Shown: in pieces, positions 1 through 7,260 of the stretch
How the letters are laid out: the number at the start of each line of letters is the position of its first letter
How positions within the stretch are numbered: position 1 is the first letter of the stretch
Assembly: GCA_038252255.1 (NCBI GenBank)
Contig: JBBSAM010000019.1
Coordinates: 29,988 to 93,987 of the forward strand
Length of the DNA stretch: 64,000 bases
From: Chersky-806 sp038252255
GTDB taxonomy: Bacteria; Actinomycetota; Acidimicrobiia; IMCC26256; JAENVU01
Reading direction: 5' to 3'
The notes under the pieces: generated by a model
What the model was told of the DNA's origin: nothing
The model's input: only the letters and a program-made list of their open reading frames with translations
Databases searched by the model: none
Made by a program: the position numbers and the translations under genes

Positions 1-941
1 AGCTTGGCGCCGGCAGCCAACGCGAAGAATGCCACCGTGCCTCCGTGGTGGGTGAGGATCTCGTTGATCTGTGCTTCCCCGAATGTGAGCGAGTACGCCG
101 AAGCAAGCCCGAGCGCGGCGAGGAGCAGGCCGCCGATGACCGGGCGCAGCTCGGCTTTGACCTTGCGCGCGCCGATGCGCAATGCGGTGCTCAGGTAGGT
201 GAACGCGATGGCGATGAGCGCGCCACCAACGCCGGCTGCAGCGGCCCACGCGAGATCGACTGGACGGAGCGCGACCGGCGATGAGAGGTGCCAGACCGGC
301 CGGAGGTCGGCACCCGTGGCGACTGTGTACACGGCGTAGCCAGCGAGCGATCCGAGCACGGCAGGGAGCAGTGCTTCGTAGTACTGGAGGCCTCTTCGAT
401 GCAGCATCTCGAGCGCGAAGATCGCGGATCCGAGCGGAGCGCCGAACAGCACCGTGAATCCGGCGGCCATACCAGCGATGGTCAAGACCCGTGATTCGCG
501 TACCACGAGGCCGGCGTGCTTCGCGGTCCAGGACGCGAGGGTGCCCGTCGTCTGGACGAGTGGTGCCTCCGGTCCCATGCCGCCGCCGGAGGCGATGCAC
601 AGCCACGAGATCGGGATGAGTGAACGCAACATTCGGACGCCACTGGCGGAACCCGAAACGTGAATGTTGTCCACCATGAGCTCGACGTCACCGGGGCTGC
701 CCGCGAAGCGCGTCATGAGGCCCGCGAAGAGACCGACTCCGCCCAGGATCGCGAACCCGATTGCGCCGCTCCATTCCGTCGGCCAGAGCACGTTCTGGAG
801 GAGATGGAGAACCAGGAGATAGCCGGCGCCGACGATTCCGGATGCGAGGCCCACGACGACAACGAGGCCAACGACTCGGGGAGCCATGCCCAGGAAGATC
901 CCGTCGAACAATTCAGAAATTCGGTGACGCACAAAATGCAT
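1..941 (-). CDS. ClC-family chloride channel/transporter, 3' end cut off by the window
   Basis: An open minus-strand frame runs from an ATG at 941 off the left edge of the window (about 313 codons seen). It reads as a polytopic membrane protein with ClC features: a GMGPEAPLVQ segment, equivalent to the GREGP selectivity-filter loop of ClC proteins, around residues 108-117, followed by a helix-rich stretch with AGFTVLFGAPLGSAIFALE. ClC proteins move chloride across the membrane as channels or Cl-/H+ exchangers. The start is chosen because no upstream in-frame codon fits and a MarR gene begins divergently 20 bp away. No strong Shine-Dalgarno is visible. The C-terminal third, including the last helices and any CBS domains, is outside the window. 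Transport mode cannot be told from this part. Confidence 0.8.
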   Translation of the reverse strand, partial: MHFVRHRISELFDGIFLGMAPRVVGLVVVVGLASGIVGAGYLLVLHLLQNVLWPTEWSGAIGFAILGGVGLFAGLMTRFAGSPGDVELMVDNIHVSGSASGVRMLRSLIPISWLCIASGGGMGPEAPLVQTTGTLASWTAKHAGLVVRESRVLTIAGMAAGFTVLFGAPLGSAIFALEMLHRRGLQYYEALLPAVLGSLAGYAVYTVATGADLRPVWHLSSPVALRPVDLAWAAAAGVGGALIAIAFTYLSTALRIGARKVKAELRPVIGGLLLAALGLASAYSLTFGEAQINEILTHHGGTVAFFALAAGAK

Positions 942-952
942 CGTACTACGAT
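940..952. promoter_or_regulatory. Palindrome between divergent ClC and MarR genes
   Basis: ATCGTACTACGAT is a perfect 6-1-6 inverted repeat that overlaps the ClC start codon and ends 9 bp before the MarR start. Its place between a MarR-type regulator and a divergent transporter is where the regulator's operator is usually found. Binding is inferred. Confidence 0.4.
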
Positions 953-961
953 CTAACCGCG

Positions 962-1375
962 ATGGCGATCGACCACTTTTCGGACTCCGACTATCGGCGG
1001 CTCCTCATGTTCCGCACGGAGCTACGCCGCTTCCTCCATTGGAGTGAGGAGCAAGCTGAAGGCATCGGGATCACTCCCGCCCAGCATCAGCTCCTGCTCG
1101 CCGTGCGCGGCGCGGAGGAGCGGCGCGGCCCGACGGTGAGCGATGTCGCTGACTCCCTCCTGCTGCGGCACCACAGCGCGGTCGGCCTCGTCGATCGCGC
1201 GACGGAATCAGGTCTTGTCCGGAGGGTCCAGGACCCGCTCGATCATCGGTGTGTCCGCCTCAGGCTCACAGCCTCCGGAAGCCGCAAGCTGGCGCTCCTC
1301 AGTCATCGCCACGCAGAAGAGCTGGAGCGCCTCAAGACCGGCCTGCTGCTCGGTGCCTGGTCACCTCAGGATTGA
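962..1375 (+). CDS. MarR-family transcriptional regulator
   Basis: 137 aa, the usual MarR length. The central winged helix reads TPAQHQLLLAVRG then VSDVADSLLLRHHSAVGLVDRATESGLV, with the wing DPLDHRCVRLRLTASG (D-x-R-type wing). MarR dimers bind pseudo-palindromes and release on binding phenolic or oxidative ligands. The ATG at 962 (MAIDHFSDSDY) is preferred because the longer frame upstream is low-complexity and overlaps the divergent ClC gene. It probably controls itself and the ClC gene through the palindrome in the 20-bp gap. Confidence 0.8.
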   Translation: MAIDHFSDSDYRRLLMFRTELRRFLHWSEEQAEGIGITPAQHQLLLAVRGAEERRGPTVSDVADSLLLRHHSAVGLVDRATESGLVRRVQDPLDHRCVRLRLTASGSRKLALLSHRHAEELERLKTGLLLGAWSPQD

Positions 1376-1389
1376 AGCGGCTGGGGTCG

Positions 1390-1550
1390 GGACCAGCATC
1401 GCGGAGCGCGAGCGCGGATTGGACGAGCGCCGCGTGGCTTAGGGCCTGCGCGAAGTTGCCGAGATGCTCGTCACTGACCGGATCCATCGCCTCGGCGTAG
1501 AGCCCGAGGGGCGTCGCAAGCTGGAGAAGCGCGCGGAGCTCTTCGGGCTC
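1390..1550 (-). pseudogene. C-terminal scrap of a GH15 glucoamylase-type glycoside hydrolase
   Basis: About 50 codons read EELRALLQLATPLGLYAEAM then DPVSDEHLGNFAQALSHAAL. This is the characteristic end of family GH15 proteins (glucoamylase/trehalase-like), where a glycine-leucine-x-A/S-E-E/M and a DxxxxxHLGNFPQAFSH motif close the (alpha/alpha)6 barrel. Nothing of the catalytic barrel remains upstream in any frame, so this is a relic, not a gene. Confidence 0.6.
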
Positions 1551-1901
1551 GTGGTCGTGCCCGACGGTGCCGCCCTCAGCGCACTGGATCAGTCGCCTCG
1601 TGAAGATGAAGGTCGACGTCCTCGAGCTCACGGACGCTGGCGACTGATCCAGCCCGCATGCCGAAGAACGATCCGGCCAAGATGTCGATGCCGGCGCCCA
1701 TTGCGGCTGGTATCGCTGCACGTTGGCCCGCGATCAGCATTGCAATCGCGACCCGCGCCGCAAAGCGGCTGCTCCGATGGGTGTCGCTATCAGAGTTGCG
1801 ATCAGGATCCGGTGCGCAAGGTGCTGCTCAGCGAGCACTTCGGGAGTGGTGGCCGCCGGCGCAGGTCGGCTCAGATGGGCAGGTCGTGAGCGTGGATTCG
1901 T
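1551..1901. other. Degenerate interval without an intact gene
   Basis: No convincing intact ORF. On the minus strand a broken frame starting near 1905 can be followed across apparent frameshifts. One piece reads PAATTPEVLAEQHLAHRILI and continues with hydrophobic residues; a second, in another frame, reads VAIAMLIAGQRAAIPAAMGA. Together they look like a decayed small two-helix membrane protein. I cannot name the family. Confidence 0.4.
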
Positions 1902-2366
1902 TCATCGCGATCGCGTTCCTTTCGGTTGCGAGTTGCTCCTAGTCGTGCGGGGACGGGCTCCGCCGGGCCCGTTCGCTTGTGCGCGTCGCTTGCTTGTTGT
2001 CTGGACGTGCTTGGCGAGGACTGCGGCCTCGGAATGCTCAAGGTCGCGTGACGCGGTGAGAAACGTGACGGGTCGGCTTCGATTGAGTTCGACCATCTCG
2101 GAGACAGCCGCGGCAGCCTCGCGCCGTCGGAGCTCGGCTCGATACCGCCGAGTGAACTCGGCGAATCGTTCAGGTTGATGGCCGTAGAATTGTCGCAGCG
2201 CGGTGCTGGGGGAGAGGTCCTTGCGCCATTGGTCGATGTCGGCGTCGATCTTGCGCAAGCCGCGCGGCCACAGGCGATCGACGAGGATTCGAGCCCCGTC
2301 ACCGCGGGTGACCGGCTCATAGACGCGCTTGATTGCGACCTGGCGCTCGCGCGGCTGAGCAGTCAT
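1902..2366 (-). CDS. DUF488 (YeaO-like) protein
   Basis: 154 aa. The DUF488 signature is present: IKRVYEPVTRGDGARILVDR, LWPRGL, and a central W-x-KDLSPSTALRQFYGH segment, followed by a helix and VTFLTASRDLEHSEAAVL. DUF488 proteins are small, widely distributed and have no settled biochemical role. The start ATG at 2366 overlaps the stop of the UspA gene upstream (TGATG), so the two are translationally coupled; the 11-residue longer start would run into UspA. Residues after about 135 are a disordered basic tail. Co-transcribed with UspA from the CTAG-containing promoter. Confidence 0.8.
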   Translation of the reverse strand: MTAQPRERQVAIKRVYEPVTRGDGARILVDRLWPRGLRKIDADIDQWRKDLSPSTALRQFYGHQPERFAEFTRRYRAELRRREAAAAVSEMVELNRSRPVTFLTASRDLEHSEAAVLAKHVQTTSKRRAQANGPGGARPRTTRSNSQPKGTRSR

Positions 2367-2827
2367 CAGTGCTCGTTCTCGCGATGGGGCGGCGTCCAAC
2401 CTGCAGGCACCGTGACGATCGGACGAATGGCATGGTGCGCGATTCCTCGGCCAGTGCTGCCGAGTACGAGTTCTCCGAGGGTGCCGCGACCGGTCATTCC
2501 CAGGACGATCAGCGATGCTTCGTGGTGCCGTGCCGCAGCGAGCGAGACTTCGGCTGGGCGCCCGACGGCAACCTCGGTCTGATACCGGACTCCGCCAGCG
2601 CGCACTGGCGCGGTCCAGCTCTCACGCAGGAGATCCTTGATCTCGCGCCGGATGGGATCCGGGTTCACCTGCACTGCGGTGAGCTCCCATTCCCATGCCG
2701 ACGAGACGACGTAGACGATCACGAGCTCGGCAGCCGTCCGCTGGCCATAGTCGACGGCCCAGCCCAGGGCGCCTTGTGCGGCGGGACTGTTGTCACAACC
2801 AATGACGATGTGCTCCATCATGGTCAT
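2366..2827 (-). CDS. Universal stress protein (UspA family)
   Basis: 153 aa single Usp domain. It begins EHIVIGCDNSPAAQGALGWA (beta-1 with the Asp that contacts adenine) and carries the ATP-binding G-2x-G-9x-G-S motif at residues 110-124 (GMTGRGTLGELVLGS). In actinobacteria such proteins are typical members of hypoxia/nitric-oxide regulons. First gene of a two-gene operon with DUF488, divergent from the gene at 2925. The 97-bp gap between them carries a strong CTAG inverted repeat, so both directions are probably regulated together. Confidence 0.88.
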   Translation of the reverse strand: MTMMEHIVIGCDNSPAAQGALGWAVDYGQRTAAELVIVYVVSSAWEWELTAVQVNPDPIRREIKDLLRESWTAPVRAGGVRYQTEVAVGRPAEVSLAAARHHEASLIVLGMTGRGTLGELVLGSTGRGIAHHAIRPIVTVPAGWTPPHRENEH

Positions 2828-2881
2828 CTTCCAACGTGGCTCGCTGGTACCCCGGGTCGAGTGGTGTTCGTGCGGTCTTGT

Positions 2882-2905
2882 TATCTCTAGTATAAACTAG
2901 AGGTA
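2882..2905. promoter_or_regulatory. CTAG-type inverted repeat in a bidirectional promoter
   Basis: CTCTAGTATAAACTAGAG (2885-2902) is a perfect 7-4-7 inverted repeat that extends to 24 bp with one mismatch. The two CTAG cores are exactly 10 bp apart. It lies between UspA-DUF488 (minus) and the split-barrel gene (plus). Related CTAG motifs occur before the Fe-S regulator gene and before nirK, suggesting one shared operator. Confidence 0.6.
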
Positions 2906-2924
2906 ACGAGGAAGCGAGCCCACC

Positions 2925-3281
2925 ATGCCTTTGCCTGCAGCAGCCACAAGCCATCACACCGCCTGGGTGACGCCGCCCGCCGGTTCCGCGCACCCGGTGC
3001 GCTACGCCGTGGACGGGGACCGTCTCATCTGTTTTGGAGACGACGGCCTCGCGAGCGTGCCCGACCGTGCACATGTGTCCGTCTCGATCCACGAGATCGC
3101 CGGGGGACACCTGGTCGCGCAGTTCGGTGCATCGCTGCGGTGTCTTGCGCCGGACGAAGTCAGCATGAACGCACTGATCGAGCTCCTCGACCACGTGCCG
3201 CTCGGACGCTCACTCGAGGAGATCCAGGTCCACCTTGTGGAGCAGCGTACGAGCCGACGAATCGTTGAGCTCGTCCCGTGA
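2925..3281 (+). CDS. Small protein, probably pyridoxamine-oxidase-like split barrel
   Basis: 118 aa. The segment VRYAVDGDRLICFGDDGL followed by AHVSVSIHEIAGGHLVAQFG resembles the strand pattern of flavin/heme-binding split-barrel (PNPOx-like) proteins, where x-V-x-Y-x-x-D-G-D-x-L is common; the usual basic cofactor residues are not obvious. Start ATG at 2925 has GAGGAAG 10 bp upstream. It is divergent from UspA and shares its CTAG operator, and precedes the Fe-S regulator gene by 68 bp. In actinobacterial stress regulons such proteins often bind flavin, F420 or heme; none can be assigned here. Family call is tentative. Confidence 0.55.
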   Translation: MPLPAAATSHHTAWVTPPAGSAHPVRYAVDGDRLICFGDDGLASVPDRAHVSVSIHEIAGGHLVAQFGASLRCLAPDEVSMNALIELLDHVPLGRSLEEIQVHLVEQRTSRRIVELVP

Positions 3282-3301
3282 CACCACAAAGGACCGGATG
3301 G

Positions 3302-3327
3302 TTTTCTCTAGACTCACACGGAGAAAA
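3302..3327. promoter_or_regulatory. Inverted repeat upstream of the Fe-S regulator gene
   Basis: TTTTCTC (3302-3308) and GAGAAAA (3321-3327) form a perfect 7-bp inverted repeat with a 12-bp spacer; the left arm runs into TCTAGA, so the CTAG core seen at the neighbouring promoters is present once. Position just before the regulator's ribosome-binding site suggests autoregulation. Confidence 0.5.
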
Positions 3328-3349
3328 GGCTGTCGGAGAGGCATGGTGA

Positions 3350-4018
3350 ATGATGACGACCCTCCAGGAACAGGCCCGAGCGCTCGGCGACCCAACTCGA
3401 CATGCCATCTTCGAGTGCATCACCGACGCGACGCGGCCGATGGACATTGCCGAGCTCACTGATCACTTCGGCTTGAATCACAACGCGATTCGCCAGCACC
3501 TGGCGAAGCTCGTCAATGCGGGCCTGGTGACCGAAGAGCACGCGACAGGCGGAGGGCGCGGCCGGCCGAAGCTGCTCTACCGGCTGGACCCCACAGCGGA
3601 GAGCCGATGGGGAGTCGTCGGCCCGTACGAGCGTTTGAGTGTGCTCTTGGCCGAGATGCTGCGAACTGGCGACTCGGCGTTTGACGTTGGCAAACGCTCC
3701 GTGAGCGACCTACCGCAAAGCCAGGCAAGTGGCGAGGACCCGGTATCGCTCGTCGTGGACGTGATGGAGCGCCAGGGGTTCGAGCCCGAGGTCCGCAACG
3801 CGCGTGGTCGCCGGGTCGATGTCGTCCTGCGGAACTGTCCATTTGAATCAGCTGTCCTCGCCGATCCGGACACCATCTGTGACCTTCACCTGGGGATCGC
3901 CGAGGGAGTCGCAGACCTCTCAGGCGACCGACTCGTCGTCGACGAGCTCCTCGCGCACGATCCCCGTCGAGCGAACTGCCGCCTCCGGATGCACCTCGAA
4001 CTCAAGAGCGACGAGTGA
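3350..4018 (+). CDS. SufR/ArsR-like winged-helix regulator with predicted Fe-S site
   Basis: 222 aa. N-terminal winged helix (residues about 5-75: ALGDPTRHAIFECI, then AELTDHFGLNHNAIRQHLAK) with a GGRGRPKLLYRL wing, as in SufR/DeoR-type regulators. The C-terminal half carries NCP, a second Cys 14 residues later (ICDLHLG) and a third near the end (ANCRLRM), the pattern by which SufR-like proteins bind an iron-sulfur cluster. Such clusters sense iron, oxygen or nitric oxide. GGAGAGG lies 8 bp before the ATG; ATG at 3353 is an alternative. Context with nirK, UspA and CTAG operators suggests it senses nitrosative stress; that role is inference. Confidence 0.8.
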   Translation: MMTTLQEQARALGDPTRHAIFECITDATRPMDIAELTDHFGLNHNAIRQHLAKLVNAGLVTEEHATGGGRGRPKLLYRLDPTAESRWGVVGPYERLSVLLAEMLRTGDSAFDVGKRSVSDLPQSQASGEDPVSLVVDVMERQGFEPEVRNARGRRVDVVLRNCPFESAVLADPDTICDLHLGIAEGVADLSGDRLVVDELLAHDPRRANCRLRMHLELKSDE

Positions 4019-4484
4019 CGCCGCAACTCCTTGCCTCGCCGGTGCGGTCGGGCTCGACAACGCGGCCTCCGAACGCGTTCCATCGAACGAATCCTCCGTC
4101 TACGACCATGAGCTCGACACGATGGTCGGCGCGGTTCCGGACCGGCATCCGGCGCGGCGCGGCTTCGATCTGAGCGAGCGCCTCACGGGCTTTGGAGCTC
4201 AAGCACTCCGCTGACTCGACGTTCAACGTCAGCGGCAGTGTTGCTCCGTCTCGCCCGTCCAGGCGTCGCCGACGTCGAATCGATCTGCCCGGTCTCGTCA
4301 ACGAACACATGGGACCGCACGAGCGCGGTGTCACGTTCCGCCTCGAGGAGGCGTCGCAGCGTCGCGAGCTGGCCGAGCTGAGTGAACCGTGTTCGTCGCG
4401 CATCCTGGGCGATGCGTTCGACGAAACGACCTTCTTCTTGTCCTCCAACTCGGGGGAACCGCTCGTGTCGGCGAGTCGAACTTG
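4019..4484. other. 466 bp between regulator and nirK with no supported gene
   Basis: Several overlapping frames are open on the minus strand but none shows a ribosome-binding site, a family motif or the codon pattern of its neighbours. One frame reads FPRVGGQEEGRFVERIAQDA around 4400-4460, faintly like host-attachment/baeRF proteins, but the similarity is too weak to call. Best read as decayed sequence. Confidence 0.4.
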
Positions 4485-5582
4485 CTAGTGCCCTGCGTGT
4501 CCGCCGCCCGCGTCGGCAGCCGGCTCGCCGGCCTGGAACAACCCGAGCGCGCCCTTCCCCACGTCGGCGAGCTTGTGCGTGATGAATGGGTAGGTGCCCG
4601 GATGCTCGAGTGTGAACTCGACGAAGCCCCCTTGCGCGGGTTGCAGGTCGAGGGTCTGCGAACCGCCGTGGGTCGCGTCGGGTCGAAGCTCGTAGTGGCC
4701 CTCGCGGTAGACGGTGTCGAAGATCGTCCCGATGACGTGCCATGACGAGTTCTCCGATGGCCCGGCGTCGAGCACCCACGCGCGGATGGTCTGACCGGGC
4801 TCGACGCGGATCGGCGCCGCGGAGTACTGGTTGACGTAGCCATTGAACACGACCGCGTCCCACTGCTCGTTCTGCATCTTTATGTATCCGGCTTCGGTCG
4901 TCCCGCCGAGGTAGAGCTCGGACTGGACGAAGATGAACTCGTGATCCACGGTCGGCAGGTCTGGCGGGTCGATGATCACGGCGCCGTACATTCCGTTGCC
5001 GACGTGGTGCAGGACCGGTGGGGTCCCGCAGTGATACAGCCATATGCCGGAGTGCGTGGCTTGGAACTGGTAGACGAGCGACTGGCCGGGCCCGATGGTG
5101 CGCATCTCGACATTCGGTGCGACCTCGGAAGCGTGGAAGTCGATCGAGTGCCCGTTCTTGCCGTCGTTCACGAGTGTCACCGTGAAGATGTCGCCGAGGT
5201 GTCCGCGAAGGATGGGCGCGGGCACCTGGCCGTTGAACGTCCACATCTCTTGTTTCACGCCTGGCGCGATCTCGAGCTGCAGCTCTCGAGCGTGGAGCGT
5301 GATCTTGTGCTCGGTGGCGCCTGTGGCTGGTTGGAGCTTCGGATCGAAGGGCCTCCAGCCCGGGCCGGGCTGAGCTGCAAAGTCGATCGTCTTGCCTCCA
5401 GGTTCAGCTGCCGCGTTCGTGCTCACGGTTGGCGCTTCGGGGTTGTTGTACAGCGCGACGCCGACGGCCACGATCGCCGCGAGGAGCGCGATGAACGAGC
5501 ACACCGCAATGAGCATGTGGGTGAACCCGACGTCGAACTCGGACCTTGCTCGCCGCATCCAGCGAATACGTAGCCGCGCCAT
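4485..5582 (-). CDS. nirK: Membrane-anchored copper nitrite reductase (NirK-type two-domain cupredoxin)
   Basis: 365 aa. One N-terminal helix (about residues 20-45) suggests export with a membrane anchor. Domain 1 has HSIDFHA (His145, Asp148, His150) and LYHCGTPPVLHHVGNGMYG (His184, Cys185, His193, Met198). These supply the type 1 Cys-His-His-Met site, two type 2 His ligands and the catalytic Asp. Domain 2 has SSWHVIGTIFDTVY (the second active-site His) and YPFITHK (third type 2 His). NirK reduces nitrite to nitric oxide outside the membrane. The tail is His/Gly-rich (GGGHAGH). Transcribed toward the regulator gene; four CTAG motifs lie just upstream. No electron donor or maturation gene is visible nearby. 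Detoxification or partial denitrification are both possible. Confidence 0.85.
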   Translation of the reverse strand: MARLRIRWMRRARSEFDVGFTHMLIAVCSFIALLAAIVAVGVALYNNPEAPTVSTNAAAEPGGKTIDFAAQPGPGWRPFDPKLQPATGATEHKITLHARELQLEIAPGVKQEMWTFNGQVPAPILRGHLGDIFTVTLVNDGKNGHSIDFHASEVAPNVEMRTIGPGQSLVYQFQATHSGIWLYHCGTPPVLHHVGNGMYGAVIIDPPDLPTVDHEFIFVQSELYLGGTTEAGYIKMQNEQWDAVVFNGYVNQYSAAPIRVEPGQTIRAWVLDAGPSENSSWHVIGTIFDTVYREGHYELRPDATHGGSQTLDLQPAQGGFVEFTLEHPGTYPFITHKLADVGKGALGLFQAGEPAADAGGGHAGH

Positions 5583-5593
5583 CGGAGCGTCCC

Positions 5594-5630
5594 TTCTAGA
5601 TTGCTCTAGTGCTTGCTAGAAGAAAACTAG
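5594..5630. promoter_or_regulatory. Four helically phased CTAG motifs upstream of nirK
   Basis: CTAG occurs at 5596, 5606, 5616 and 5627, i.e. at 10, 10 and 11-bp steps, 12-48 bp before the nirK start. TTCTAG (5594-5599) and CTAGAA (5616-5621) form an inverted repeat. CTAG is normally rare in GC-rich genomes, so four phased copies are unlikely by chance. Confidence 0.6.
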
Positions 5631-5779
5631 CGCAGAGGAAGCGACTCGGCAATACTGGGCCGTTGTGCTTGACGTCACGAACCGCGTTGGCCTGCGCCAC
5701 TCGGCCCAGCTGGTGGGCCGGTGGAAACGATTGTGAGCCTCCAGGCTGGAGGTGTTCCTCGTGGGTAGTCACGCCGCTC

Positions 5780-6110
5780 ACAGACGAAACATCGACGATC
5801 TTCCCGGGCTGGTCGACAGCCCGGTAGAAGTACCGCCACCGGCCGGCGACCTTCACGTAGGTCTCGTCCAAGAACACCGGTCAACGTCCGAGCAACGGCA
5901 CGGTCCTGCTGCCTCGGCGAGCAGCGGCGTGAAGCGCTGGACTCACCGGTAAATGGTGACGTGGTCGACCTCGATCCCGCGCTCGGCAAGGAGCTCCTCG
6001 ACATCCCGGTATGAAAGTCCGTACCGCAGGTAGCAGCGGATCGCCAGGCTGATGATCTCCGGTGGGAACCCGGAATCCCGCGAATGCTGGTCTCGGAACT
6101 CCCGGCGGGG
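5780..6110 (-). pseudogene. Broken IS6-family transposase
   Basis: Reading down the minus strand: FPPEIISLAIRCYLRYGLSY, RDVEELLAERGIEVDHVTIY, then R followed by TGA where IS6/IS26-type transposases have Trp (YRWVQRF). The frame continues VQRFTPLLAEAAG and, after a +1 shift, FLDETYVKVAGRWRYFYRAV. This is the helix-turn-helix and first catalytic Asp (DETY) of an IS6 DDE transposase. The protein is truncated after VDQPGKIVDV; the second Asp and Glu are missing. One nonsense codon, one frameshift and a 3' deletion make it inactive. Confidence 0.8.
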
Positions 6111-6148
6111 GACAGGAGCGACGAAACGGCATCCGCCACCTTCACCCG

Positions 6149-6550
6149 CTAGCGCAATGAGGTAGAACACCGCGTGTGTCCATCCGTGCGGGCGGTCGGT
6201 CTCCAGCCGTTGATCAACCTGAGGACATGCAGTGGCACCTTCTGGCGCGACTTGCGAGCCGCGCGACTGCGCAGCCCACGCCGGTAGTACGACCACGCGT
6301 CGAGATGGTCGGTCTCGACGCCCACTTCGACAAGCGTCTGTTCGGGCAGATCGTCGAAGTACAGGTTCTTGCGCAGATGAAGCATGACGACGTCGAGTTC
6401 CTCGGGCGCGAAGATCTCAAGGTGGCGGGCAGTCTCGCGACGCCGATGGAGGTAGTGCAGCGAGCTCCACGGCTCGTCGAGTAGCCGACACGCTTCCTGA
6501 AGGCCGTGAAGGCTCAATACCGTCGGCAGTGCGTCCTGGTCGATCTCCAC
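6149..6550 (-). pseudogene. Unidentified protein fragment, probably truncated 5' end
   Basis: An open frame of 133 codons reads TVLSLHGLQEACRLLDEPWS and LEIFAPEELDVVMLHLRKNL, a coherent amphipathic protein sequence with normal composition. The coding-like sequence extends upstream of the first ATG (DLGVEIDQDALP) without a start or ribosome-binding site. I take it as the C-terminal part of a larger gene that lost its 5' end. Family not recognised. It abuts the IS6 relic, which may have caused the truncation. Confidence 0.4.
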
Positions 6551-6713
6551 GCCTAGATCGGCGATCTCCAGCGACGCGACTGGATCGTGCTAACGCGTTG
6601 CTAACGAACTCGGGGAAGCGCAACCGATTCAGCTGGACCTCCTGGACGGTTGGTATGCGAAAGGGCTGACGACAGGGACGCCGCGCATCCACGCCGACGT
6701 GACGGACGATCTC

Positions 6714-6776
6714 GCCGCGGCTTAAACCCGCCGGCCTCCTCGGGGGCGTACAGGTTCGAATCCTGTTCCGGGCACC
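6714..6776 (+). pseudogene. 3' fragment of a tRNA-Leu(UAA) gene (attachment-site-like)
   Basis: This 63-nt piece has an anticodon arm with loop CTTAAAC (anticodon TAA, Leu), a long variable arm (GCCTCC-TC-GGGGGC), a perfect T arm (ACAGG TTCGAAT CCTGT) and the acceptor 3' strand TCCGGGCACC. The matching acceptor 5' strand and D arm are absent upstream. tRNA 3' halves of this kind are left by integrative elements. A 55/63 identical copy lies at 11650-11712. Confidence 0.65.
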
Positions 6777-6811
6777 GGAGACGTTGAGCTTCAGCGCGGG
6801 TGCGTCAGTCT

Positions 6812-6873
6812 TCAACCAAGTGGTTGACAACGCTAGGGACCTCGGCGTACGTTGTCTTCAACCATTCAGTTGA
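6812..6873 (+). promoter_or_regulatory. Promoter with two ArsR-type operators
   Basis: TCAACCAAGTGGTTGA (6812-6827, perfect 7-2-7 palindrome) and TCAACCATTCAGTTGA (6858-6873) are two versions of one operator. A -35 TTGACA (6824-6829) overlaps the first; a -10-like TACGTT (6848-6853) lies 18 bp on; the second operator covers the expected transcription start. This is a classical repression layout for the ArsR gene that follows. Confidence 0.65.
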
Positions 6874-6888
6874 GCAAGGAGGTCGTCC

Positions 6889-7260
6889 GTGGACGACGAC
6901 CAACTGTCGCGAGTCTTCGCTGCCCTCGCCGATCCCACGAGGCGCGACATGGTGGCCCGCCTCGCCGTCGGCGACGCCACCGTCGGGCAGCTGGCCGATC
7001 CCTACGACGTCTCCGTCCAAGCGGTGTCCAAGCACATCAAGGTGCTCGCCGACGCCGGCCTCGTCAGCCAGAGCAAGGACGCCCAGCGCCGACCGTGCCA
7101 CCTCGAGGCGGAGGTCTTCGACCTGATGACGAAGTGGATCGAGCGGTACCGCGAACAGGCCCAGGAGCGCTACGCGCGCCTCGATTCCCTCCTCGACGAG
7201 ATGCGCGGCGACGAACGACGCACCGACCACCGGAACCGACAGCAAGGAGCAGCGTCATGA
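6889..7260 (+). CDS. ArsR-family winged-helix regulator (AHSA1-operon type)
   Basis: 123 aa. RVFAALADPTRRDMVARL then VSVQAVSKHIKVLADAGLVS is the ArsR winged helix; no metal-binding ELCVCDL-type Cys motif is present, placing it in the non-metal group that heads AHSA1/SRPBCC operons. GTG start at 6889 has a near-perfect AAGGAGG 6 bp upstream. It is followed by AHSA1 with a 4-nt ATGA overlap. Two operator palindromes in its promoter indicate autoregulation. The effector is unknown. Confidence 0.85.
   Translation: MDDDQLSRVFAALADPTRRDMVARLAVGDATVGQLADPYDVSVQAVSKHIKVLADAGLVSQSKDAQRRPCHLEAEVFDLMTKWIERYREQAQERYARLDSLLDEMRGDERRTDHRNRQQGAAS

Noticed and set aside
4183..5244. Long minus-strand ORF of 353 codons over nirK
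   Set aside because: It is the out-of-frame shadow of the nirK gene: Arg/His/Pro-rich, no motifs, while the nirK frame has all copper ligands.
5780..6110. Active insertion sequence
   Set aside because: Nonsense codon, frameshift, missing second half of the DDE domain and no terminal inverted repeats seen.
6714..6776. Complete tRNA-Leu gene
   Set aside because: The acceptor 5' strand (expected GCCCGGA) and D arm are not found upstream; only the 3' half is present. The same holds for 11650-11712.
6417..6830. Minus-strand ORF containing GARNRIRTC
   Set aside because: That peptide is the antisense of the tRNA T arm and acceptor; the same peptide appears at 11524-11748 for the same reason.
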